A model generated the notes under the pieces. The model was not told where the DNA came from, did no database searches, and worked only from the letters and a program-made list of their open reading frames with translations. The position numbers and the translations under genes were made by a program. From COE1 sp949066965 (GTDB lineage: Bacteria > Bacillota > Clostridia > Lachnospirales > Lachnospiraceae), in NCBI GenBank assembly GCA_949066965.1, contig CARTDA010000021.1:1-64000 (forward strand): a DNA stretch of 64,000 nucleotides. The letters are read 5' to 3'. Shown here in pieces: positions 52,124 through 61,200 of the stretch (its first letter is position 1; each line of letters begins with the position of its first letter).

Positions 52124-52504
52124 TTATCTCCTTGTCAGTTCTCTCCCCATGACATCTGCCTCATGCTCCAGTGCCGTATCGTCATTGAGACCCTGCCCGT
52201 TTATGTCTGCCGTGGGACGGACCCTGCCCTGCATCTGCTGGACAACATGCCATGCTTCATGGGGCAGATGTTTTTCCTGTCCCGGAGCAATATGGATATC
52301 CGTTCCCTGTGTGTATGCCAGCGCCTGGAACCGCGCAGGTCTGTCAGAATTGTAGTGCACACGCACATTGTCCATCCGGAATCCGGACAGGGACTCCATG
52401 CCGTCTTTGATGTAATCCGGCATACCGGTTCTGTTTGCCCTTGCCGGTATCCTGCTTGCCTTTTTCGAACCAGATTCTGGCTTTTTGCTGATATGTTCCT
52501 GCAT
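52124..52504 (-). CDS. Short DUF4157 (eCIS core domain) protein
   Basis: 126 residues. The C-terminal half has HLPHEAWHVVQQMQGRV (about 78-94) with a HExxH zincin motif, then HEADVMGREL near 115, the two hallmark motifs of DUF4157. The first half includes GMPDYIKDGMESLSGFRMDN and VRVHYNSDRPARFQALAYTQ, the usual lead-in. In most genomes this domain is the N-terminal module of long proteins encoded with extracellular contractile injection systems or toxins; here it ends 5 residues after the second motif. AGGAGG precedes the ATG. The following gene encodes a secreted beta-helix protein. No injection-system genes are in the window. Confidence 0.88.
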   Translation of the reverse strand: MQEHISKKPESGSKKASRIPARANRTGMPDYIKDGMESLSGFRMDNVRVHYNSDRPARFQALAYTQGTDIHIAPGQEKHLPHEAWHVVQQMQGRVRPTADINGQGLNDDTALEHEADVMGRELTRR

Positions 52505-52522
52505 GTTGGATTTTCCCTCCTG

Positions 52523-53853
52523 TTATGTCTGGTCTACATACGCCATCAGTTCCTGATACCGCTCTTTGTTGTCCCGAATCAGCCATCGCTTGAATGCTGC
52601 AAACGGTGAGCTGTCGCTGTATCATAGGCGCTCTCCCTCGATTTCATCGAACCGCTCCCTTGCTTCCGGAGCCATTCCCCTCGGGATGTTTTTTAATTCA
52701 CTGCGAAGTCTTGCCCGCTCGGCACGCTCCTGCTCGGTCGGGTCTGCTTTTTCCACCAGATACTGGTACCGCTTCATTTTTACTTTCAGTACATCTGCAT
52801 ACTCGTCTGCCCCAAAATATCCCTCGGCAAGCCCTTCGGATGAGTAGAGGGACGGATTCTCAAGCTCCACACAGTTTTCCAGATCGTATGCCTTGGCATT
52901 TGAAACAGAGTTCAGGATATAAGGCGAATGCGTTGTGACTATAAACTGGATTCTTGGAAAAAATGTTGTCAGAAACGGCATTATCTTTTTCTGAAGCTCA
53001 ATGTGAAGATGCGTTTCCAGTTCGTCAATCAGCACAACGCCCTCAATATTGTACTCGCTGAGACTGTCCTTTAGCAGCCAGTTCTTGTCCATCCTCAGGA
53101 TTAAGTCCGACACAATATGAATCACTGAGGAATATCCATCCGAGAGCTCGTCAAACCCAAACGGATTTCTCCCTTCCTCATGAATTTTAAAGTCATATGC
53201 CTTGTAGTCGTACTCCAATGTGGCTGAATTGTCATCCAGCAGAATACGCAGCGCATCCAGAAAGCGGTCAAACCATTTCTGGATTCTGTCGACATCGGCT
53301 GTATTCCCCTCATTTCTGGCGTATGCCTGCTGGGTTTTTGAGTGAATCATATACTTGTGCAGAAGTTCTCCGGGTGCTTCCTGAATACCATAAAAATCCT
53401 TTAACCGGATATCCTCCACACCCTTCGCGCGAAGTATGTTCGTTTTTCTGTTTGCAGGAAAAAAAGCTGTGACAAAATCGCCCTGTTTATATATGGTATC
53501 CAAATGGTTCACATTATTGAATATGGGGATTGCCCCATCCTTATATTGTTCTATCTCCTGTGACAATGACATATAATGTTCCAGTGCCTGTGCTCTTTTT
53601 TTCTCCGTGTGCGCATTTAAAATACGCTTTTTTTCTTAATAAGTTCAGGCACATAATTATCATTTAAATGCAGTAACACTCCTCTGTTTATTGCACAGAT
53701 GTATTTCTGAAGCGCCAACAGTAACGACGTTTTCCCCGAACCATTTTTCCCGGTAATGATTAAATGCTACCTGCTTTCCTGATTTAGTGATATCACAATA
53801 TTGGACAAATGCCTTAGCTCATCAATTCGTATTTTGGTGATAAAATGTTCCAT
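52523..53853 (-). pseudogene. AAA ATPase (AAA_21/OLD-like), multiply broken
   Basis: The ATG at 53853 (AGGAGG upstream) starts MEHFITKIRIDELRHLSNIV. After an in-frame TAG the Walker A LIITGKNGSGKTSLLLALQ follows in the same frame. A frameshift near an A run around 53635, a second one near 53572, and a TGA at 52624, after which the same frame continues with YSDSSPFAAFKRWLIRD to a TAA at 52523, break the rest. The intact middle (52622-53572) has FDELSDGYSSVIHIVSDL, Walker B GVVLIDELETHLHIELQKK and IQFIVTTHSPYILNSVS. This is the layout of overcoming-lysogeny-type and other defence ATPases of about 440 residues. Two nonsense codons and two frameshifts make it non-functional. Confidence 0.85.
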
Positions 53854-53923
53854 CTGGGGCGCTCCCTCCTGTTAGTCTTATCTGTATTATATTTTATCTG
53901 CCCGAAAAATTCAATCCTTTCTA

Positions 53924-55867
53924 TTATAAATCAGGCTGTGTCTGCAATGTTCCGTCGCGGTACTCGCCATATGTTCCTTTCACTTTGTTTTTTGTCTCGT
54001 ATAGCGCTTCGTCCGCGTGGCTTAACAGCTGCGCGATATCCGCATTGGTGTCGGATGTACAGGCAAAGCCTGCGGACGCGCTGATTGTCCGGTTCAGCGT
54101 CTCGGACATGGCTACCGGATTTTTGGCAAGCGCCTCATAAAACTGGTTCAGGTACGCGGTCACCTCGTTCCTGTCCGCACAGTGGTAAATCATCATGCAG
54201 AATTCGTCCCCGGAACGTCTGGATGTCAGAAAGTGCTCCGGCGGCATCGAGCGCATGACAGACGCAAATCCCTGAAGGTACCTGTCACCGACATCATGTC
54301 CGAAGGTGTCGTTGATTCCCTTAAAGTAATCCAAATCCATCATGACAACTGCACTGACCGTTCCCTCCGGCATCCTGTGCAATAGCTCCTGTGCGAGCTT
54401 CTGGAAATGGCGGTATTTGTACAGCTCCGTGAGCGGGTCGTGCGTATTTTCATACCGCATGCGGGTCTTTTCCTCGATATCCGCAGTGACATCCGTGATG
54501 ACGCCAAGTTTTCCCTGCAAAGACTCGGACATATGGATGCGTACATACCGCGCATCGTTAATCTGGTAGACATCGCTCTCCCCCTCCATGGGATTTTTCG
54601 TAATCCAGCCGATATATTTGTCAAACCGCTCCGCGCTGTGGCAGAGGTCGGCAACCCTTGTCTTTGAAATGTCCAGAAGCTCCCCGATTCCCGAAGTGGC
54701 AAACACATGCTCTGACCCGCGTTCATACTCGAATGCGGCAAGCGGAATCCCGCTTATCTCAATAATGGCAGATATCCTGTTGGAAATATTGATGATGCTT
54801 CTCACCATGGTATTGATTCCCCTGCTCAGTTCCTCAAACTCATGATTGCCGCCCACTTCCACAGTTGTATCAAGATTGCCGTCCGTTATGGCTGACAGGC
54901 TTTCGATAATGCGGTGAATGCCGTCCACGACCTTTCGCCTGACTAGATAGTTCAAAAGCAGGATGACCGCCGCCTCGACACACAGCAGATAAATCAGCGT
55001 GCGTACTGCATTGTCGAGAAGCTTCCGAAGCAGAGCCACCTGCGGCAGTACCGCACAGATTAACACGTCCTCATAAACTCTGCTGACCGTGTACATCTGC
55101 CTGCCGTCCTTTCCTTTTTTATATGCCCCTTTCCGGCATTGCATCAGCTGGTCAAGCTGGTAGCATTCCTCGGCAAAGCTCTGCTCCATGCTGTCAGAGT
55201 GTCCCAGAACAGCGCCCGTTTCACGGTCAACGACAAAAAACTCCTCTTTCTCGTCTGTCGGAAAGCGGGAAAAAATATAGTCATATGTGTTTCTTGACTG
55301 CGCTTCCATCAGGCGTTTGGGTTCAATCCCTACCTGCACAAAGCCGCCATGCTGTTTCCTTGTCACGCCGATGTACTGCATGATTTTACCCTCGGACGCG
55401 TTGGGCTGCACATCCTGAATCAGGAAGGCATCCTCCCCCCTGTTTTCCAGCAGAACCAGAAACGCGCTTGTCTGCTCATGGTCCGCCATGTCCATACCAA
55501 TATACTTGGAAACGGATGCCAGCACAATGATTCCATTTTCGTCAATATAGTGGACTTCATCCACGTCGAGCAGCTTCGCAAGATACTGCATCTGTGCCAC
55601 ATCCATCTCAGACTCCTCCTCCCTGTCGAGCACATAGGCTGCCGCCTTTGCCCTGGTCAGATAATCCTCGTTGAGACTTTCGTTCATCAGTTCCAGCTCT
55701 TCCTGATTATTTTCAAGGGTATGTATGATTTGTTCTATTTTAATATCGAATGTGTTCAGCTGCTGGTTTTCCAAAGTATGCCGACTGAATAAAAAGTTAA
55801 TGAAAAGGATTAGGAAAATAGATGCCGTTAGAATGACGGCAGTGTACTTAATAAATATTTTCTGCAT
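53924..55867 (-). CDS. Membrane-bound GGDEF diguanylate cyclase (SGDEF variant)
   Basis: 647 residues from ATG 55867, which has GAGGAGG upstream. Membrane helix 1 is at about 5-30, an extracytoplasmic sensor domain of Cache type spans about 31-290 (KLLDVDEVHYIDENGIIVLA), membrane helix 2 is at about 290-310, then a HAMP-like stretch (SLSAITDGNLDTTVEVGGNH), a PAS-like part, and the GGDEF domain from about 480: THDPLTELYKYRHFQKLAQE, MMDLDYFKGINDTFGHDVGD and RRSGDEFCMM near 554. The signature is SGDEF instead of GGDEF, a variant known from active enzymes. It probably makes c-di-GMP in response to an external ligand; the HD-GYP-like protein at 43.5 kb could degrade it. Confidence 0.9.
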   Translation of the reverse strand: MQKIFIKYTAVILTASIFLILFINFLFSRHTLENQQLNTFDIKIEQIIHTLENNQEELELMNESLNEDYLTRAKAAAYVLDREEESEMDVAQMQYLAKLLDVDEVHYIDENGIIVLASVSKYIGMDMADHEQTSAFLVLLENRGEDAFLIQDVQPNASEGKIMQYIGVTRKQHGGFVQVGIEPKRLMEAQSRNTYDYIFSRFPTDEKEEFFVVDRETGAVLGHSDSMEQSFAEECYQLDQLMQCRKGAYKKGKDGRQMYTVSRVYEDVLICAVLPQVALLRKLLDNAVRTLIYLLCVEAAVILLLNYLVRRKVVDGIHRIIESLSAITDGNLDTTVEVGGNHEFEELSRGINTMVRSIINISNRISAIIEISGIPLAAFEYERGSEHVFATSGIGELLDISKTRVADLCHSAERFDKYIGWITKNPMEGESDVYQINDARYVRIHMSESLQGKLGVITDVTADIEEKTRMRYENTHDPLTELYKYRHFQKLAQELLHRMPEGTVSAVVMMDLDYFKGINDTFGHDVGDRYLQGFASVMRSMPPEHFLTSRRSGDEFCMMIYHCADRNEVTAYLNQFYEALAKNPVAMSETLNRTISASAGFACTSDTNADIAQLLSHADEALYETKNKVKGTYGEYRDGTLQTQPDL

Positions 55868-55900
55868 AAGATTTCCTCCTCTGGGTGCACATGTCAATCG

Positions 55901-56018
55901 AACAGGGAAGAGCCATCTTCCCTGCTCGCCGCGTGCCCCATGCGCCGCTTCAGCGGCATATTCCTCTGCATGGGGCTGCGCATAAAAAGAAGAATGCCCA
56001 AGACAGGCATTCTTCCAA
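55901..56018 (+). repeat. Three-hairpin repeat family R1, divergent copy C
   Basis: Same order of stems as copies A and B but with different arm sequences: CAGGGAAGA/TCTTCCCTG, then GCCCCATGC/GCATGGGGC with nested GCCGC/GCGGC, then GAAGAATGCC/GGCATTCTTC. The core GCGGCATATTCCTCTGC aligns with GCGGCATATTTCCTCATGC of copy A. It lies between the GGDEF gene and the GHKL kinase gene. Confidence 0.65.
55984..56016 (-). terminator. Terminator after the GHKL kinase gene (hairpin 3 of R1 copy C)
   Basis: On the minus strand GAAGAATGCC, a 7-base loop, GGCATTCTTC and TTTTTATG form a rho-independent terminator. It is also the third hairpin of R1 copy C. Confidence 0.75.
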
Positions 56019-56149
56019 GGATGGTTAGAAGGGGGCTTTCGCCAGTCCCAACCTTATTATAACATGCGCTTTTCCTCAATTCGCTTTCCATTTCTGCACA
56101 AAAAATACTTTTCTTTCACAAAATATGACACGCGCAGATGAACAGCTCA

Positions 56150-57433
56150 CTAAAATTTCGCGAACAGCATAATCTGAAACATTCCGTCCTCGCAGTAACA
56201 GCCTATGTTCGCCCCTGTCTTATCTGCGAAAGCCTGCACGCTCTGCATTCCAAGCCCATGATTTTTTCCTCTCTGGCTCTTGGGCAGGCCTGTCCGCGCG
56301 TCAAAAATAATCGCTTCCTCATACTCATTCTTCATGTGAATCAGCAGATGGTCTGCCTCACAGTGGATTTTTACATCCACAAGCTTCCTGCGCTGCGTAA
56401 AGTCCTTCACACAGTCAATGGCATTTTCAAGCAGGTTCGCAACCACCATGGCAAACTCGTAGCTGTCAACCGGAATCTGTTCGGCGACAACGATATCGCG
56501 GCGCACCTCGACATCCATTGACGATGCTTTTTCCATCATGCAGGAAAGCATCGTGTTGACAATCAGGTTACTGCTGTACTTTGTCACCTTGTTTTCATCT
56601 GTGACGGTGTTGATGTGCTCCGTGACTTTCTTAATCTCCTGATACGCGCCCTGATCCAGCAGGGCATCTATCATGCCGGAGTAGTGGCGTATGTCGTGCC
56701 GCAAAATCCGCAGGTTCTTCTCGGACTGCTCTACCAGATAATACTGGTTTTCCAGATTCTTGATATAGTTCTCAAAAACCGTGTTCTGCCAGCACAGCTG
56801 CGTCCGCTGGGATTCGTTTGACACATACCCCATTACAACCACATATGCCACAAACATTGTTATGATAAACATCACCACGCCGAGAATATTCTGCGGGTTG
56901 TCATCAAGGGTATACGGAAAAAACGTAAGGCACGAAAAACCGCAATAAAAAAACACGGGAATCAGGCAGAGCTTCCACCAGCTGTTCATCGTCTCTCCCT
57001 GATAATTCAGACAAATTCCCCGGATTTTGATGTATAAGACATATAAAATGACCACATGCGTCACAATGCATACTGCTATGCACAGGCACAGATTTCCCGT
57101 ATAAATATGCAGGACGGCTGCCATAATGCTTCCGGCTATCACGTAATTGGAACCGCTCAGACCGATAAACAGCGCCTTGCTGTCCCGCCATTTCGAGATA
57201 AAAATTCCTGTGCACTGTGTCATGGTTATCTGATAGATGGTCACCAGAAAATAGCACAGCCTGCTGTCCGGAAACATATTCAGTTTCAGGACATTCGGAA
57301 TCGTTATTGCCAGAAACGAACCGATGCAGATTCCTGCCGTTTTTTTCTCTGAATAGCGGTGTTCAATAAAAAGATACATGAACAGCATAACAAAAATGTG
57401 GCCGATTGTGTATGAAATATTTTTATAATTCAT
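56150..57433 (-). CDS. GHKL sensor histidine kinase (AgrC-like)
   Basis: 427 residues. Five to six membrane helices occupy about 1-195. The H-box is LRILRHDIRHYSGMIDALLD near 245. The GHKL ATPase has VVANLLENAIDCVKDF near 330 and KNHGLGMQSVQAFADKTGAN near 390. This is the HPK10-type kinase with 5_TM/GHKL architecture used in peptide quorum sensing. The start overlaps the LytTR regulator gene by 4 bp (ATGA). No AgrB or AgrD-like peptide gene is in the neighbourhood, so the ligand may differ. Confidence 0.92.
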   Translation of the reverse strand: MNYKNISYTIGHIFVMLFMYLFIEHRYSEKKTAGICIGSFLAITIPNVLKLNMFPDSRLCYFLVTIYQITMTQCTGIFISKWRDSKALFIGLSGSNYVIAGSIMAAVLHIYTGNLCLCIAVCIVTHVVILYVLYIKIRGICLNYQGETMNSWWKLCLIPVFFYCGFSCLTFFPYTLDDNPQNILGVVMFIITMFVAYVVVMGYVSNESQRTQLCWQNTVFENYIKNLENQYYLVEQSEKNLRILRHDIRHYSGMIDALLDQGAYQEIKKVTEHINTVTDENKVTKYSSNLIVNTMLSCMMEKASSMDVEVRRDIVVAEQIPVDSYEFAMVVANLLENAIDCVKDFTQRRKLVDVKIHCEADHLLIHMKNEYEEAIIFDARTGLPKSQRGKNHGLGMQSVQAFADKTGANIGCYCEDGMFQIMLFAKF

Positions 57434-58185
57434 TTCCCGCCATCCCCCTGCCTGTACTGTTCCGAGACAAACATAAGATATTCCTTTTTCACATCCGCCG
57501 CCCTTGTCCTGCTGACAGGGATATTTCTGCCACTTTGCATAACAATGTTCCCAGATGCCAGTTTATCCACGTAATTTAAATTGACAAGAAACGATTTGTG
57601 CACCTGCATGAAGTTTTTGTCCCCGGAAATTTCCTTGACCGCATCGTCAAAGGATTTTCTGATAAAAATGCTTTGAATCGTTTTCCCGTCTGTCAGCCAG
57701 ACGTTCAGTATCCTGGAATAATTTTCGATATACTCGATCCGCGAATAGGGCACGGATACAATCCCTTCTTTTGTCTTCACCTCGTACTCTGCATCCTTTA
57801 TGACCTTTGCGGCATCAGACACGGCATAGTCCAGCGCCTCAAAAAACAGCTCCTCCCTGACTGGCTTAAGGAGATAGCGCACAGCCCGCACACCGTATGC
57901 TTCCAGCGCATAGTCGTCGGAGGACGTAATATAAATAATGACGCTTCTTTCGTCTGTGTTCCGAATCAGGCTGCCGATGTCAATGCCTGTCTTGTCACTC
58001 ATTATCATGTCCAGTATGTAAATATCCCCCAGCCGCCCCTCCTGTATCTTTTCATATAATGCCGAGGAATCGGTAAACTGTACCACCTCAAATTTTGCGC
58101 CCGCATTGCTTTCCTTATATTTTTCCAGCAGTTCCCCTATCTCCGCCAAGTCTTCCGTGCTGTCATCACAGACCACAATTTTCAT
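57430..58185 (-). CDS. LytTR response regulator (AgrA-like)
   Basis: 251 residues from ATG 58185 (MKIVVCDDSTEDLAEIGELL), with AGGAG 7 bases upstream. Receiver: DD at about 7-8, phosphoacceptor in IYILDMIMSDKTGIDIG near 57, Thr/Ser in VIIYITSSDDYALEAY, Lys in RYLLKPVREELFFEALDYA. LytTR domain from about 140: VPYSRIEYIENYSRILNVWL, FMQVHKSFLVNLNYVDKLAS and MQSGRNIPVSRTRAADVKKE. It is translationally coupled with the GHKL kinase. Targets unknown. Confidence 0.93.
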   Translation of the reverse strand: MKIVVCDDSTEDLAEIGELLEKYKESNAGAKFEVVQFTDSSALYEKIQEGRLGDIYILDMIMSDKTGIDIGSLIRNTDERSVIIYITSSDDYALEAYGVRAVRYLLKPVREELFFEALDYAVSDAAKVIKDAEYEVKTKEGIVSVPYSRIEYIENYSRILNVWLTDGKTIQSIFIRKSFDDAVKEISGDKNFMQVHKSFLVNLNYVDKLASGNIVMQSGRNIPVSRTRAADVKKEYLMFVSEQYRQGDGGK

Positions 58186-58209
58186 ATGACCTCTCCTCAT
58201 AAGATTCGT

Positions 58210-58238
58210 TATACTGGCGGTCGAAAAGACTCAGTATA
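58210..58238. repeat. Partial hairpin 3 of repeat family R1
   Basis: TATACTGGCGGTCGAAAAGA followed by CTCAGTATA is the reverse complement of R1 hairpin 3 with about 7 bases deleted from one arm. It lies between the regulator gene and the lhr stop. Confidence 0.55.
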
Positions 58239-58289
58239 AAGTTATGCATACAGTTTCTAAAACAGTATAACATATGTTTTCACGGCTTT

Positions 58290-61200
58290 CTATCTATATA
58301 AGACATAATCCTGCATTTCCCGAAAAAATCCTGCGCTTGTAAGGGCATCTTTTGTAAAATCGGGGTAATTTTTGACAACAATGCGTTTGCTGTCAGGATA
58401 TAGTTTTGCTTTCCTGAAATGTTCCGCAAAAATTGCGAGACACTCCCCCAACAGCTTTTTGCCTTCTAAATTTTCATCCAGTACACGCAGTGTATTTCCC
58501 TGCCGCTCCATGACCACAATGGGAATCCCGCCATAGCAGGCTGCGACGCTTCCCGGCACGTTGAGAAAGCTGCGTCCTTCCTTGTGGGGCAGTATCTTCC
58601 CCCAGCACTGCACCGGGTCTGCCGCGTTGACCCAGATTACTTTTTTCTCCGGTTTTGCAAGCGCCCTTATGACAGATGCGTAGTCTCTGTCTCGGATAAA
58701 CTGTGCACCGGATAATCCTTCCACAAAATATCCGCGCCGCACCTGCCCGGTATACTCCTGCACCCGAAGCACGGACAATGCCTCCTGCCACGAAATGCCG
58801 CATGCGGCGGCAGTCTCCCTGCAGACGACAAGACTGCGGTCGAAACATCTTTCCAGCCTTGTTTTTATAGATTGTTCGCCGGACTGTTCCCTCAGTGGTT
58901 TTACAACATCCCATCTCCCTGCCTGCAATGCCTTTACACGCATATTGACCCGCTGCCTTGCGGATGCCTTCCTGGTTTTCTCCCTGTCCTGCCACTGGCG
59001 CACCGGAACAAAACTGTCCGCATACACCAGTCCTTTTTCGAGCAGGGACATCAGCGTGTCATAGGGCGACTCGCTGCCAAGCAGGCCATTTAAGGACTGC
59101 ATAAAACTGGCGCCGCGCCTTTGCAGCGCCAGGTATAGAAGCTGCCCTTTTTCGGAAAGACTCGTTTCCGGAAACCCGGCATCCCAGTCAATTTCTTCCT
59201 GATAGTCAAAACGCAGTCCGCCCTTATCCGCCATGTGCCAGAACAGCTCCCCTTCTGCAAGATAGGCATCCAGCTTTGCCGCGCGGTAATTGTTCACCCA
59301 TCGGGGAAGCAGGATTCCCTCCCAATAGGACACGGGCAGGGTTGTCCCGGCATAGCGTTTTAGCAGACTGCGCAGGCTTTCTTCTGTGGGGGCACTCGTC
59401 TCCATGCGGGACAACAGCAGTGCTGCATATGCCTCCGGCGGACAGGTCTGTACCTCCTCGCGCCGTTTTTTCAAGGTTCTGATTATGGCACGCCGGTATA
59501 ATTCCGCATGATAATATGTATCATCCTCTTTTACCGCTTCCCCGCGCCGGCACAGTTCCGCCAGTATCTCCCCTGCGGTCTGCACATCCCATCCATACCG
59601 CCCCGCAGTCTGGCAGACACCCGCCGCCCCGCGGTAGCGCAGCATACGCCTGACGATGCGGCATTGTTCCTCCCTGCCGCCGTCGGCATCCCCATTTTGT
59701 TCTGTCCCGGGCTCTCCAAGCGCCGTAGCATAGCGCGCAGTCTCCTCTGCCGCAATCCACAGGCCCTGTTCCAGGTATGCCGCCCTGCCCTCCTGCGCCA
59801 GCAGTTCCAGCCATTCAACCGGAACTTCCAGATCCCCTGCCGCCAAATCGCCCTCTGTCATAAGCAGCGAATGAAGCTGCTTTTCATCCACGGGCAGCGA
59901 TGTCCGCTCCTGTACCTGGACAAGCTCCCGCCGCCCTGGCTGTATGAGTTCCTTGTCCGCTTGCAATGCCTGGCTCAGCGCTTCCTCGACTGCCATATGG
60001 ATTTTCCGCGGCGTAGGCGCATAGTCATACATCACGGCTGCCTCCTGCCCCCATTGTAACGGAAGGGACATGGGGGACGGCAGTTCTGTATAGACATCCC
60101 GCACCTCCACCGCGCCTGAGCAAATGTCCTCCAGCAGTTCCTTTACGCCGCCGGCATCCCACAGTCCATTCATGCACTCCTGCCTTGTCTCCCGGATAAG
60201 GGGATGCCCTGGTTCCCGCACGACTTGCTCTAACAGTTCCGCACTTTTCAGGCGCTGCTTCCAGAGGGGCTGGCGGCTGTTGTTTCGCACGCCCATCATC
60301 AGCGCACGACCACAGTTATACCGGAATGCCATGTTAAACACAGGCGCTGCCGGCAGGATAATCTCCATATTTCTGACACACGTGTCAGGATTTATCTGGT
60401 GCAGGATTCCCTCTGGCAGCGTTGCGTTTCCATACGTGTAGAGCAAAAATCCATCCTCCTCATCCACACAGCCGACTTCGACTCCCAGCTGCTGCCGTGC
60501 CGCCTCTGCTGCAAGCAGTGAAAGCGGCGCATTAATGCGCCTGCCAAATAAGGAGTGAAACATCAGCTGGCTGCTGCCCATGGAATCCCTGAAATGCTCC
60601 ACGATGATTGTCCTGTCATTGGGCAGGCTTCCCACTGTCTTTATCTGGCGTTCCAGATATCCGCCGGCAAGCGATACCGCAGTCTCGTCAAGTCCCAAAT
60701 CCCGCAGTGCGTCCGGAAGCTTCCCATCCCCATATGCAAGCTCAAGCGTGCGGAACATCCGCCCGAATGCCTCTCCTGTCCGCTTGTCGCGCCCCTTGAT
60801 TTCACCTTTCCAGAATGGAAGCCTTGCTCCTTCCACCGGAGCCTGTGTCACAGTGACCGTATCCCTGCTGATGTTTGTGATTTTCCACGCAAAGGAACCG
60901 AGGATAAAGCGGTCGCCCTTGCGGGATTCATAGACAAACTCCTCATCGATGTCGCCAAGCTTTACCCCTTCTTCCGTCTTAACGGCGTACAGTCCCTTAT
61001 CCGGAATCGTGCCGCCTGCCGAAATCGCAAGCATCCTGCTGTAGCCGTCCCCCTCCACACGCCCATGGATTCTGTCGTACAGGATTCTCGGGCGCGCAGG
61101 GATATCGCGCTGGTGTTCATAATCCCCCGCGAGCATTCCAAGAACAGACTTGACATCCTCCTTGGTTACATTTCGGAACGGCCATGCCCGCGGCAGTATT

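Noticed and set aside
52505..52625. Possible small second gene (nuclease partner) after the broken ATPase, as in two-gene defence systems
   Set aside because: The codons AAFKRWLIRDNKERYQE are in the same frame as the ATPase and follow its TGA directly, so they are its own C-terminus.
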